Shown here piece by piece: positions 12,070-23,480 of a DNA stretch of 64,000 nt. The stretch is from Carallia brachiata (Eukaryota > Streptophyta > Magnoliopsida > Malpighiales > Rhizophoraceae), in NCBI GenBank assembly GCA_021464245.1, contig JADCRB010000006.1, forward strand, positions 2,125,621-2,189,620. The letters are read 5' to 3'. The translations under genes and the position numbers were made by a program. Positions within the stretch are counted from its first letter, which is position 1. The number at the start of each line of letters is the position of its first letter. The notes under the pieces were generated by a model. That model worked only from the letters and a program-made list of their open reading frames with translations, searched no databases and was not told the DNA's origin.

Positions 12070-12370
12070 CGTTGCCTTTTCTTTACTCATTTTCTTGTAA
12101 GAAACTCTCTGGATAAAAAATCAGGTAAATAATTAGATTCTCCTTTAATAAATTCAATATCAAAGTCAAAATTTGAAAGTAATGCTTGCCACCTAAAAAA
12201 AATTTGTTTTAAAATAAGATTTTGAACATCATTTTCTAAAATAAATTTAACGGTTTGGCAATTAATTCTTAATAAAAAAAAATTTTATTAAAAAAATTAT
12301 CTTAAAAAGTAATGATACATAAAATAATTGATAAAATTTCTTTTTTAATAGTTGAATAATTTGTTTGTGG
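12070..12370 (-). pseudogene. Pararetroviral RNase H, C-terminal remnant
   Basis: The minus-strand translation gives FDFDIEFIKGESNYLPDF followed by LSREFL, typical of the end of the caulimovirid RNase H domain. The matching RNase H of the fragment at 57560-58140 ends similarly. It is separated from its RT by the insertion at 12520-14462. Confidence 0.75.
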
Positions 12371-12519
12371 TCATTGCCAAATCCCCGGATGATACCGTAC
12401 TATGGATTCTTTTGTATCAAATTTTTATTTAAGGATACCTCCATATCCTAAATTTGACGCATTATTTTTGATAATTAAAAAATGCATTTGGAACAGGAAT
12501 TGATGCGAACCCCATTGAT

Positions 12520-14462
12520 AGTATCGAAAGACCCAACGCCTATAGAGACGCGAACCTCGCGGATACACCAGAAGACTTACGAACAAGATTAAAGTCACAA
12601 CCTAAGAAAAGTCAAGTCAGATTTGAAAGAATCTTAACCCAACGTCTATAAAGAGATGTAAATCAAAAATATAAGAGGATTTGGTAGACGTCACATTCTA
12701 AAAAGGAAGCAGTATAGTGATAAGATTTGGGTTGAACGCGACAAGGAATGAAATCTTTGATAAGTTCAGAGGTTTAGATGTCATAAGGTTGAAAATCCTA
12801 ATAAGTTGGAAAAGAGGTTAGAGAACCCAAAGAACAATTGTTCTCAAATCTTAACTTTAATTTCTGTTTTGTAAAAGATGATATATAAGCTTATTTATAG
12901 GCAAATCCAAACAGATAGGGTTTTAAACCTATTAACACTAGAAAACTTACTAAGATTAATAAAACAATGTTTTACTGCTATAAAGAAAACTTAATTAAAT
13001 TAAAAATACGAATTAAAATTAATTCCTACTAATAAACGGATTGGAATTTAATTAAATAATGTATCGCCCAAATAACAATTAATAGCCTAAATTAATTCAA
13101 TTAAAATTAAATAGGCTTAACTAGCTCTTGTCGACTCAAGCTTGATCAACTCGATCAATCTTCCTCCTCTTGCACCTAGATTATAATGATGTAGACTTGT
13201 AAGATGTCTAATCTTCATTACTTGCTCTACAAGTAAAGCATGTTTCTTGGCCTCCAAATAAAGTCCACCGAGCCATCAAAAATCACCCCAAATGATGTAG
13301 TAATGAGGCTGTTCAGGCTCACATCATTCCCACTTTTTTCAAAAGGATTTGTCTTCAAATCTTACTGTTATTCTACTTCAAAATTTATAGGAATGTGTTG
13401 ATCTATTAGGTATTGTTGTCTCCCATGCCAAATAAACATATACTTGGAGTATATTGATGCCTTCACTGCAAACCAAAAAATCTTGTTATAAATTACCACC
13501 AGGTGATCAAACAAAGAAAATGAGCTAAGGTGGTTCAGCTTTGGATGTGTAATGATAAAATCAGCATTAGAAGCCACAGTAAACATATAATCAAGGAAGG
13601 AAATTTTTGTTAAGTTCAGAAATTTAGATGCCACAAGGTGATCAAACAAAGAATGATTGTTCTCAAATCTTAACTTCAATTTCTATTTTGCAAAAGATGA
13701 CATATAAGCCGATTTATAGGCAAACCCAAGTAGTTAAAGTTCTAAATCTACAAAGACTATGAAACCTACTAAAACTAATAAAACAATGGCCTACTTTCAT
13801 AAAGTAAACATAATTAAATTAGAAATATGAATTAAAACTAATTCCTACTAATAGACAGATTGGGCTTTAATTAAATAATATTTGATCCAAATGATAATTA
13901 AAAGTCTAAATTAATTCAATCAAAATTAACTAGGTTCAAGTAGCTCTTGTTGGCCTAGGCTTGATCAACTCGATCAATCCTCCTTCTCTTGCACTTGGAT
14001 TACGTTGATATAAACTTATAGGACCTCTAATCTTTATTGCTTGCTCCACAAGTCAAGCACGTTTCTTGACCTCCAAGCAAAGCCCACCGAGCTATCATAA
14101 ATCACACCAAATGATGTGGTAAGGAGGTTGGTCAAGCTTACATCAAATCGTTCTTTGGATTCTTTGAACTCTTTTTTGACTTATCAGGGGTTTCAACCTT
14201 GTGGCGTCTAAACCTCTGAACTTATCAAAGATCTCCCTCATTATGGTGCTCAACCTAAGTCTTATCACCCTCTTTCTTCTTTTCTCGAGCGTGACGTCTA
14301 CCAAATCTGCTTATACCTTTAGTTCACGTCTCGTTATAAAAGTTAAGTCAAGGTTCTTTTAAATATGACTTGGCTTTCCTTAGGTTGTGACTCCAATCTC
14401 ATTTGTGGGTCTTCTAGTGTATTCACGGGGTCCGCGTCTCTCTCTGGTGCTGTTCTTAGACA
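12520..14462. mobile_element. Insertion with long inverted arms (foldback-like) and internal direct repeats
   Basis: The left arm (about 12520-12838) and the right arm (about 14148-14462) are reverse complements over roughly 300 bp. Shared landmarks include GACGTCTACCAAATC, TTAGGTTGTGACT and CTAAACCTCTGAACTTATC. Between them two direct repeats (12838-13328 and 13653-14146) flank a spacer of about 320 bp. The insert separates viral RT from RNase H. No transposase was found; the open frame 13679-13368 (minus) lacks recognisable motifs. Classification as a non-autonomous foldback or long-TIR (MULE-type) element is inference, and exact ends and TSD were not determined. Confidence 0.65.
12838..14146. 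repeat. Pair of about 490-bp direct repeats inside the long-armed insertion
   Basis: 12838-13328 and 13653-14146 share the order TTGTTCTCAAATCTTAACTT, AATTAATTCAATTAAAATTA-like text, GATCAACTCGATCAATC, CTCTTGCAC and CACATCA. They are diverged (many substitutions), so the duplication is old. The second copy is preceded by a partial piece of the left arm (about 13612-13637). Confidence 0.8.
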
Positions 14463-14499
14463 TGGTAAATTTTCAACTAAGGATTTTATTTTAATAACT

Positions 14500-15650
14500 A
14501 CTTGCATCATTTCTTCATTCTATTTCGGTGGTTTCTTCATAAGTCTTTTATATAAAAGTAAGTAGATGTTTTTAGGATTAGGAATAAAATCAATTACACA
14601 ATTAATTCATTCTAAAAATCTTTGTAACTGTTGTTTATCTTTTATTTCATTAGGAAATTTATCTGCGAATTCTATAGACCTATGAATAGGGGTTATTGTA
14701 CCTTGATATATATTATTATATCATAAAAATCTAGTTTTGACTTCACATAATTTCATTTTTTTTAGCCGAAAGGACTAGTCCATTTGATTTTATGATATTT
14801 AAAAATTTCTTAAGATGATTAAAATGTTTTAATATTGACTTTGAAAATAATAATATATCATGAATATATACTATCACAAACTTAGAATAAGGATTAAAAA
14901 TATCGTTTATAATATTTTGAAATTCTGTGGGGGTATTTTTAAGTCCAAATAACATAACATTCCATTTTTAATGTCCAAAAAGTATAGTAAATGTTGTTTT
15001 ATCTTCATCATTTTCATCTATTTAAACTTACCAAAATCTTAATTTTAGATTAAATTTAGAAAATATTGTAACACTAGTCAATTATTTTATTAAATCTCTT
15101 TTATTAGGTATAAAATATCTAATCCATTGTAAAATTTTATTTAAGGGTTCATAATTAATAACAAGTATAGGAGCACCTCTTTCTATTTCTACTTGATTAT
15201 TTAAGAAAGTTGAACATGACCATAGAGACTTACTAGGTCATATTATATCTTTTTTCCAATAAGTTAGTAATTTCTTTTTTACAGTATTCTAAAAGCTTTT
15301 TATTCATTTGTATGGTCTAGCTTTTGTTGGGATGTCTTTTTCGTCAAAACCTTTAACATATGACAATTTTACTACATGTTTCTTTTTATACCAAAATGCG
15401 TTTAGTATATTTGAACAAACTTCAGTTTCAAATTGTTTAATAATTTCTTGAATTATTTTCTGATTTTTTACATTTTGAATGTCTTCTTCTATTCTTTTGT
15501 AATTAATTTCTTGATTTAAAAAATGAAGATATTTTTTCTTTTGAATCAGCATTATTTCTTTGAAAACAATATTATTTTTTAACATATTGACTTTAAAAAT
15601 TCTTGGCTTTGTTAAAAATTTAAAACATATTTCTTTTCCAGATATCAAAG
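14500..15650 (-). pseudogene. Pararetroviral reverse transcriptase (degenerate)
   Basis: Two open pieces (15648-15304 and 14955-14743) translate to caulimovirid RT segments, including IPTKARP, FGLKNTPTEFQN and the catalytic box region. In the catalytic box one Asp is replaced (VYIHDILLFS), which would inactivate the enzyme. Stops and frameshifts separate the pieces. The frame fades at about 14560, where the connection to RNase H is broken by the long-armed insertion. Confidence 0.85.
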
Positions 15651-16000
15651 TTATAATCCCTTCTGATGTTACTCTAAATAAACATATTTGTATTAAAAAG
15701 GTGTTCCTAATATTAGTGCTTGTGACAAATCCTTGACTAATACAAATATATTGTTAAAACATATTCTTTGATTACATATAAGTACATTTCATAATTTATA
15801 ATTAATTTTTAATTTTTTGTCATTTGCTCCCCTTAAAGAAGTAGTTTTTCTTTTTCATAATATTTTGTATATATTAAACCTTCTTGAATACAATTTAAAT
15901 AGACTCTTGAATCAATCAAGGCTATCATTCTTCTGGTATAGTTATTGCTAATAACTAAATCAACTTCAACATATTATTATTAAAATTCCATTTTTGTGAT
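15650..16000 (-). pseudogene. Pararetroviral aspartic protease remnant
   Basis: The minus-strand translation shows MIALIDSRVYLNCI around 15905-15935, in the position of a retropepsin-type active site (D-S-G). Here the Gly is Arg. LGTPFL follows about 60 residues downstream. It lies directly upstream of RT. A 120-bp piece of it is duplicated at 10257-10380. Confidence 0.65.
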
Positions 16001-16311
16001 AAGATTTAAAAATTTATCATCTTCTAAATTTTTATTATTACTAGCTAACTTATTTTTATATCATTCACCTCATTTTTTAATATTTCTATTTCTAGTTTTT
16101 GATTTCGTATTTCCATTTGTAGGTCTTTAATTGTCACAAAATTGTTTGAGGAAGAACTTCTTTGTACCCATATTTTTTGTAATGGATAAGGTTCAAAATT
16201 TATTCTAATTTTATCATCTAATAATGTTTCTTTTAATTTTAAAAATATTCTCTTTTTATTCTGGATCTAAGATTTTATCAATTATTTATATTAGAAATTT
16301 TGCATCTTTTG

Positions 16312-17560
16312 TTATAATATTAATGTGACTATAGGCTTCATTACAGCATATTCCAAAATGTATATCACTATTATCAAAACTATCTGATAATTTGATGAAT
16401 CTTCTTGTATTTGAAATCTTTCATCTTCTAATTCATCATTCAAATCATCTTCTGTTTTAGTAGTTTCTTCAAAAATAGCTATTATTTTATTTTTAATTTT
16501 TTCTTTGAATTCTAATGGTTGTACTTTTTCCTTTAATTTACATTGGGTTTGTAATGTTTGGTTTGACCGCATTTATAACATACAATAGGTTTTTTTTCAT
16601 TAAATGTTTTTTCTTCTTATTTTTATCGTACGATTTATATGGTTTTCTAAAATTTTGTGTTTTGTGATGTTGGTAATTTTTATAGGGGCTAGATTTTTTA
16701 TATTTCTTAGTCTTATGTTTTTTACGCTTAGAAGGTACTAAAATTGTTTCATAATCGTATTGTGCACAAAAGGACCCTATCTCTCGTCTACTTTCTTTCG
16801 TTTTAGTTTTTCATTTTCGCTTTTAATTTCATGTCAGTACATAAAGTTAAACTTTCGTTGTGAATATAGGTTATAATATCTCTGTAAGAAAATGAGTCAT
16901 AAAGTATACTATTATTATTAGCTTATTTTATTCTTTGTTTAATCTTTTGTCCAAATAATTTAGGTAGACCAACAGTGAATCTTTCTTTCTAATAAGAATG
17001 TTGACAATCAGTTTTAGTAAAAACTTTTATTAAAAACATATGTTTATATAATCTAAAATCTTGTAAAGTTAGATGTGTTAAATTAGATAATATCTCTGAT
17101 TATTTTCTTATTAGTGACTTGGATCTCTTAAAAAATTTTTACTTATCACATATATTAAAAATGCAACAGTGTTTTCTTATTCTTTTTTTACTGGTTCCAT
17201 TTTTTACTTTTATTGTATTGGACGTTGTTGGAGTCTGATCTGGTACTTGAACTATTACCTTTTTTGTTGCATTTAAAACTTGTTGTATATTTTCTTCATT
17301 TAAATAATGATCCCACCATCCTTTTAATATTCTAGTAAACCCAGATGTTAAATGTCAAACACATGTTTTGTCACTATTTCCTTTATTTTTATAAACAGTT
17401 GCACATATTGTCATTTCTTATATTAATTGAAGGACATTATATTCACTTTATCCATCTAAATTCTACTCATATATTCTCCTTCCATCAAAATTTGCTTGTA
17501 TAGCGTAAGGTTTTTCTTTTATCATTACATTTGGAAGTGTGGGTCTAGAATAATGTTTCA
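16312..17560 (-). pseudogene. Pararetroviral coat-protein region with zinc knuckle
   Basis: On the minus strand GWWDHYLNEENIQQ (about 17330-17290) and a basic stretch (KKHKTKKYKK) precede a CYKCGQTKHYK zinc-knuckle start (about 16580-16548). The last Cys of the CX2CX4HX4C pattern is not present. The open piece 16572-16312 continues with an acidic tail. The arrangement matches the coat protein of plant pararetroviruses, just upstream of the protease. Multiple stops. Confidence 0.6.
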
Positions 17561-18349
17561 TTTTATGTTTACTCTAATTTTTATTGTTATGACTATGTAT
17601 TTTATTAATACTAAATTCTTCTTGAAATCGTGTTGTGAAACCTTCTATTTCATCTTCTTTGAAATCTATTTTTGAAAGCACATTTACTATATTATCTTTA
17701 AAATTCAAATTTTTTAATTTTTGGGTAAAAATATTAAGTAATTTTTTTTGTGTGTAGGGTCTTGTTTTAATGTATTATTTTTAGGTATATCTGGTGTATT
17801 AAACAATGGTTCTGACAATTTTAGAGTTTCTGATTTTATCTATTATGGGTAAATTGTTTTCTATGATCTGTAGTTGCTGAGTTACAGTGTTTAGAATATG
17901 ATTTGTATAATTATTTTGATTCAAAAAATTTTTAATGTCCTTTTGAGTAATTATTATTGAATTTGAATCTACACTAGATATTTTAAATAGTAAGGCAATT
18001 ACCGTTTAATTTCCTTGTGTAAATTAAAATTCTTCCATTGGAGGATGTACAAATTTTATCACACCACAACTAGTAGTTTTCCCATTTTGGTCAGATGACT
18101 TTATTGTGTTTATTGTGTCTGCTACTTTAAAAATATATTTATAAATTTCAAACCAATCAAAAAAATAAATATGTTTTTTATTACTTAATTAAGCCCTCAT
18201 AATATTTATCTTGTATCACTTCTCTTTCATTCTTTTTATATGTAGAAAAATATCATTTTCTTTTATTTTCATTTTTTGATGAATAAAATTCTTTTCTCAA
18301 AAGTTCTTTATTAATTATAAAATGATAAGAAAACGTTGTCTCCATCTAA

Positions 18350-19970
18350 CTTAGTTGATTTGAAAAGTACATTTCACTAGGTGTAGGTGATACAGTTGGT
18401 GATGTATCTTTTACTGGATGTAAATTACTAGTACTAAGTGTTTAGTAGTATAGATGTGGTATTTTTCTTTGAAAATTAACACCTATTAATGGGTTTTCTA
18501 GATTTTTTGAAGATGAAAGAATGTTACTCGTGGATTTTCTAATTTCAAAATTTAAAATTGTTATATAATTTGATTTTCTAGAAAGAAAAATAATCTCTAC
18601 ATTTCCTTTATCGTCTTGAATTATTTGTGCTTGTTTTGTTCTAGGAGTAATGGATCTTGGTATTTGAATATTAGGTACAACCCATTTATCTAAAATAGTT
18701 ACTTATGACTATTCTATCATTTTTAGTGTTTCTATCAATGATCTATCAGTATTAACTTCTATGAGCAAGGTTTGACCTTTTGGTGATTTCATCAATGTTT
18801 TAGGTGATAAAGTTGATGGTAATAGTTTATAATATATTCTATCTACTAGAGCAATATTTCTAGATCCTAGTAACATGTTTTCTAATATTTGTAAATTTAA
18901 TATTAAAAATTTAGTTATATTATGATCAAATAATGATACAGAATAATTATGACAATAATTATGACAACAATTAAAATAAAAAGGACTATTAGCTAAGTTT
19001 GATTCAAAGGCAGCATGTAAAGAACTAGAAAAATCTAAAAATCTAACATCACGTAAGCACATTAAAATAGAAATATCAATTTCTAATCTGTGTAAAGGTT
19101 TCATAACTACCTGCACTAATCCTATATGTAAAAATTGATATGTTGACTTATATGTATTAACTATAGATTTATTTATCAGACTTATCTCTTGAATATTAGC
19201 ATCTACATGGTATGTTTTTTTTCTATTGTATCAATGATGTAGTCATGAAATAAACTATCAAAAGCCCCTATTTTGTAATATTTTTCTTGGCCTCTTTTAG
19301 GAATGTTTCAATTTTGTAAATCATGTTCTATTTTAGCAATTTGTACACTTTGTTTTATTATAATCTATTATATCAGAATCTTCCATTAGATTTAAAGTAT
19401 TATGAAATTTTCTGCTAAGAGATCGAGTTAATCTATACATAGAAATATTACTTACCTCAGAGAATGATATTAGTGTTGGGACCACCTGTTGGGACCACCA
19501 TTCTGCTGATTTTTGGTTGACCAATGGCTCACTAGCTGACCAACACCACTAAATCTTTCTTACATGTAAATTAATAATTTTATCTCTATATTAACTCAAA
19601 TTCTTGATATAAAATTTCTCTTACGATAAATTTAATGAAATTTCTATAGGAACTTTTCTGAAAGAATTTTTTTAAAAGTCATCAATCTCTTCCCTTAATT
19701 ATTGCAATTCATTTTGTATTTGTTGAATTTCTAAGGGTGATATCTTTACGTTAGTTTCTTTGCTATAGCTTTGTTTTGTTAGCTCTAAATACCCAGTGTC
19801 TTTTTCTTTAAATTCTTTCTTTATGTCGATAAGAGATTGAACTATTCTACGAACTCTATTTTTGTATGGATAAATACAATGTGGACTATTATTTGTATAT
19901 CAAACATTTGTTATCACTCTTGTACATACATTAAATTCTCTTCTTCTAATAATAACACACCCATCCAGGA
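18350..19970 (-). pseudogene. Pararetroviral movement-protein region (main copy)
   Basis: This is the first coding region after the primer site. The open piece 19116-18709 (135 codons) has MCLRDVRFLDFSSSLHAAFE, a movement-protein core of the 30K type as seen in Caulimoviridae. Flanking frames are broken. Movement proteins widen plasmodesmata for virus spread; this copy is not intact. Confidence 0.7.
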
Positions 19971-19980
19971 GAAAAATTCT

Positions 19981-19994
19981 TGGCTCTGATACCA
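19981..19994 (-). promoter_or_regulatory. Pararetroviral tRNA-Met primer binding site
   Basis: The minus strand reads TGGTATCAGAGCCA, the initiator-tRNA-Met complement that primes minus-strand synthesis and marks map position 1 of Caulimoviridae. It sits between the leader (20013-20150) and the movement-protein region, in the correct orientation. The inverted copy at about 10160-10175 has decayed. Confidence 0.85.
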
Positions 19995-20012
19995 TTAATC
20001 AGGGATTTAACA

Positions 20013-20150
20013 TATGTGATTTAAACATTGAAAGATTAAATGGTAACAAAGATTGTCTTATGAAAAATTGAATTTCATTTTCAGATAATAAATTGTCCCT
20101 TGTAATTTCAATATTCATAATTTAATATGCTAAAAATAATTAAATTTAAA
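20013..20150 (-). repeat. Pararetroviral leader segment
   Basis: It begins with GGGATTTAACATATG and matches 20552-20700 and 10384-10540, and in inverted form about 10090-10150. A short further piece occurs at 21434-21470. It is part of the leader between the polyA-like signal and the primer site. Confidence 0.7.
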
Positions 20151-20154
20151 AATA

Positions 20155-20545
20155 AGAAAAAAAAAAAAAAGAAAAAACGAGGAGGGTTTTCTTTGTAGTT
20201 GTCAAATAATTTAGTCTCAACCCTCATATAAAAAGATTAAGTAACACAAGGGTCAACAAAATTTTTGGTTATTTATGTTTTAGTGTTTGTTTGGTTTGTT
20301 AAATTTTGGTGAGAAAAAAAGTTGTGAGAAAGAAAGTTATGAAAAAATAATGAGAAAATAGAATTTTGTATTTGAATTGTATAAAAAAATAATGAGAAAG
20401 AAAAATTTATAGATAAAATTACAAAAATGTCCTACAATTATTAAATAATGGCTTGAATGGAATTAAAAATATAGGGCCATTTTTGTCATTACGTTTCTAT
20501 TTTTCTATTTTATTTTTTTCCATCTAATTTATTGGTTCTTATAAA
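20155..20545. mobile_element. Probable insertion interrupting the viral leader
   Basis: The 390 bp separate two copies of the leader text. They contain an A-rich, GAGAAAGAAA-rich stretch starting GTGTTTGTTTGG, similar in style to the elements at 4789-4956 and 43606-43990. Terminal repeats were not clear, so this is a weak call. Confidence 0.35.
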
Positions 20546-20930
20546 TTAAACGGGGATTTGACATATGTAATTTAAACATTGAAAGATTAAATAGTAATAA
20601 AGATTGTCTGGCAAAAAATTGAATTTTATTTTAAATAATAAACTATCACTCGTAATTTCAATTTTCATAATTTAATACACTGAAAATAATTAAATGCAAA
20701 AATTTTATTGAAATACGAAAAACTTACAAAAAAGAGAAAACTTCATAGCAACGAGAATCGACAAGCTTTCTTGAATAGCTTATCCAATTCGCTCTGCCCA
20801 TTAGTTTTGATGTATATGTATGAAAAGGACTCAATGATGTAGCTGCTATCATGTGCACTGCGATACAAAGATGTATTATTAGCACAAGACATGACACCAC
20901 CATGCATTATTGATCATACCATTAAAATAA
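20546..20930 (-). promoter_or_regulatory. Pararetroviral leader/terminal region, 5' copy
   Basis: It matches 10381-10850 over its length, including the GAGAAAACTTCATAGCA and CGACAAGCTTTCTTGAATAG segments. Together the two copies give the relic terminal redundancy. On the minus strand it lies upstream of the primer site and ORF1. Confidence 0.55.
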
Positions 20931-22559
20931 GATAATCGATAAGATAAATTATTCTCTTTTTCTGAGAATCAATTACTAATTTAGGTATCTTCTTTTTACT
21001 TCTATAAATATGAGATTGTGTATTTAGGACGTCCACCTTACTCTTCATTAATAGAAATTCGTTCTTCCCAAAGAGTTTGAGTAGATATATTAACTTATGA
21101 TCATATGTAATTTTTACTCCCTGTATTATTATTTGTGGTTTAATTAAGCTACGTTATGCTTTGATTTGTTAAAAAAAATGAATGCATATAGGATTTTGAT
21201 TTGCATAAAAATTTATATTAATTTACTTGAACGTGAAGTATAATATAACTCTATTGCTATATCTCGATTACAAGTACAAGTATTATATTCGTTCTTCATG
21301 AAAAGTCTTTTTTTTACTATAAATTTTATGAGAATATCAAAATTTTGTAAATAGGAAAATTTTCTTCATCATTTAATTGTTTAGCCTCTGAAAGTTTGTT
21401 GATATTAATTGAAAGTTTCTTCATCGTTTATCAAAATTAAACAGGGATTTGACATATGTAATTTAAACAAAGTTTGTCGTCTTCTGCATTGCATTGCTTA
21501 ATTTGTCAGTGGTGTTCATTCCTCTCATATTCCTCTCCCCCTCACTTTTTTGCCAAACAAAGGGTAAAAGAAACACATTGATTAAATTTAATAATTTGTT
21601 ATCATTAAAACTAAATATGAAATCTTAGAGTCTCAAAAACTTCAATACATTTATTTGTCTTGGTGCCAAAACTATTTATAAATTTAATATTTTTATGAAA
21701 ATTACTAAATTATTTTTGCATTGGAATTAGTATTTTGTTAAAAAAATTTAAATTATATATTATATTTGTAATATGATATTTTACAAATTGTAAATGAAAA
21801 CATCTAATATAATCACTAGAATAAAAGATATTTGATAATTATTGTTAATTAACAACAAATATATGGGAAACAATTATTGTGAAAATCACCATGAAGAATT
21901 TCGCAGTTAGTTCTAAATGTGTTTAATATGTATTTGGCACAATAAGCAAAAATATCTGATACTTGTGCTTAAAATTTTTTTTATCAGTTATGTTTTATGT
22001 GTGTCTAACAGGTAGCAAGTGTTTTCCATACAATTATCCAATGCATATACATCATTTTAAAGATTTAGTGCGACGCAAAAAGAAAGCGATCGCCAAAAAC
22101 ATAATTCTAACAGAAAAAATGTGGTGCTGGATTAGTTTTTTTGGTGCCTTTTTTTTTTTGTTAAAAAAACATAGATGATGTATAACTTTTATTTTAAATC
22201 TGAAGCCATAGAAAGAAATTCCCATAGGGGGATTTTTAATTTGAGTAAAATTTGTAAGCATCTAGTTTTATATGTCTAAAAGGATCAAAAACTATGTCTG
22301 AGAGGTATGAAAACTTCATCAAGTTGCTTACATTATTACATGTAAACAACACGGTTTCGTGGGATCCTCTCGTTGAAAAACTTGCTATTATTATTCTTAT
22401 TCTTTTTTGGAATTAAAGTGCATCATCTTGGTAAGTTATTTTTAAAAACCAAATTTTTAATGTGTCATTTCTGAAAGTGATCTTGCAATTTTCTTATCTA
22501 TTTTTTAATTTTATAGCGTTAGAAAAGTAATGAAGCACAAAGTACTTCATTTTTTTTTT
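20931..22559. other. AT-rich spacer
   Basis: No gene was recognised. A 40-bp piece of the viral leader (ATTTGACATATGTAATTTAA) lies at about 21438. The overlapping open frames at 21963-22261 on both strands are low-complexity and without motifs. Confidence 0.6.
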
Positions 22560-23240
22560 TTAAATCAAATCGAAATCATATGAGTCAGATACATTTAGCC
22601 TTTCTAGTGGTGAGGGAGAATAAACAATCTTGCCTATTTGAACATTGTCTAGTTTTACTATTCTTAGCTACCTAATCAGCCACTCACTTGGCTTTCCTAC
22701 TAACACACCTACATTTTAATCTCCCACGAAAAGAGGGACAATTCTTTTAATATCCCTGATGATTGTCCCAATTGCAATCCTATAAATTATTTTTGGATAG
22801 CTTTGTGGATTAGCTCTGAGTGTAGCTCTAGTTTTATATATGTTAGGTATTCCCCTGTGTTGGGCCATGCACGTTGCTTCTTTCGCTGCACGTGCCTCTG
22901 CTAGCAAGGCCGAGTGCGACCAGCCGCCCCTCCGTTAGCCACTTAATTCCCCATTTCTACACACAAATAGCAAAACTTGTCACCACAAACTCTCTCGAGA
23001 AGCACGCGTCACAGTTAATTTTCAGTCGTCCTCCACCTTTTGTTGGAATCCATTTAATATGCCTTACTATAGTCGTATGTCTCGTTAAATTGTTACATGG
23101 CTGTTATTGTAATAACTTCCTCGACAGCACCTTCCACCCTCCTTATCAAAACCTTATCAACCCACTAGGGATCTTCTAGCCTCTGCTCAAAACCGGCTTT
23201 GTTCCTCGTCTTGTATTTATAGTCCAGCGGGTTATTGCAG
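22560..23240 (-). pseudogene. LINE-type RNase H-like remnant
   Basis: On the minus strand segments in changing frames read IKWIPTKGGGRLKINCDA (about 23065-23010) and LLAEARAAKEATCM (about 22910-22865), and then a basic CRCVSRKAN-like stretch. This is the order of the RNase H-like C-terminal domain of plant non-LTR reverse transcriptases (RVT_3 type). Stops and frameshifts abound. The copia element at 23246-28169 is inserted in it, and a continuation with similar degeneracy appears at 28175-28330. Confidence 0.5.
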
Positions 23241-23245
23241 TCAAG

Positions 23246-23467
23246 TGTTGAAATATTGTTTCTCTTTTTTTTTCATATTCAAAATACTATTACAGGAAGA
23301 CATATATACAGCTTCGTTGGCCTGACACCCTACAAGGAAAAGATTTCCACTTACAAGCAATTAGCCTAAAAATTAGCCTAGAATAAAGAAATTCCCTATT
23401 AGAAGAATAATGATCACTTAATATGAAAATATTCCAAATATTTCTCTCCTTGATGCTCACACCAACA
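23246..23467 (-). repeat. 3' LTR of copia element 1
   Basis: 222 bp. Differences from the other LTR are one change in the T tract, GATT/TATT near 23343, and GATG/GACG near 23453. On the minus strand it contains a TATATA box-like motif within CTGTATATATGTC. Confidence 0.95.
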
Positions 23468-23480
23468 CTTTCCCTCAAGT
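23468..23480 (-). promoter_or_regulatory. Polypurine tract of copia element 1
   Basis: The minus strand reads TTGAGGGAAAG, directly abutting the 3' LTR. It is the expected primer for plus-strand synthesis and overlaps the terminal stop codon region of pol. Confidence 0.8.

Larger units (their letters stand above)
8644..20930 (-). mobile_element. Degenerate endogenous pararetrovirus (Caulimoviridae, florendovirus-like) cluster
   Basis: Read on the minus strand from high to low coordinates there is a leader (20930-20546), a tRNA-Met primer site (19981-19994), a movement protein region, a coat protein with zinc knuckle, a protease, RT, RNase H, a second ORF (11929-11351) and again a leader-like block (10850-10381). 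A second partial movement protein region (10062-8644) follows. This order is that of Caulimoviridae, and the separate downstream ORF suggests the florendovirus group. All frames are broken by stops and indels, so it is a relic. It also carries a long-armed insertion at 12520-14462. Genus assignment is inference. Confidence 0.8.

Noticed and set aside
13368..13679. 103-codon minus-strand frame inside the long-armed insertion as a transposase or host protein
   Set aside because: No known motif; it includes an internal repeat (SLFDHLV twice) arising from duplicated DNA.
12838..14146. The two 490-bp direct repeats as LTRs of a small retrotransposon
   Set aside because: No TG...CA ends, primer site or polypurine tract, and they lie inside inverted arms; a long-armed DNA element fits better.
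22052..22261. Overlapping open frames on both strands around 21963-22261
   Set aside because: Lys/Phe-rich low-complexity translations from AT-rich spacer with no motif or splice context.
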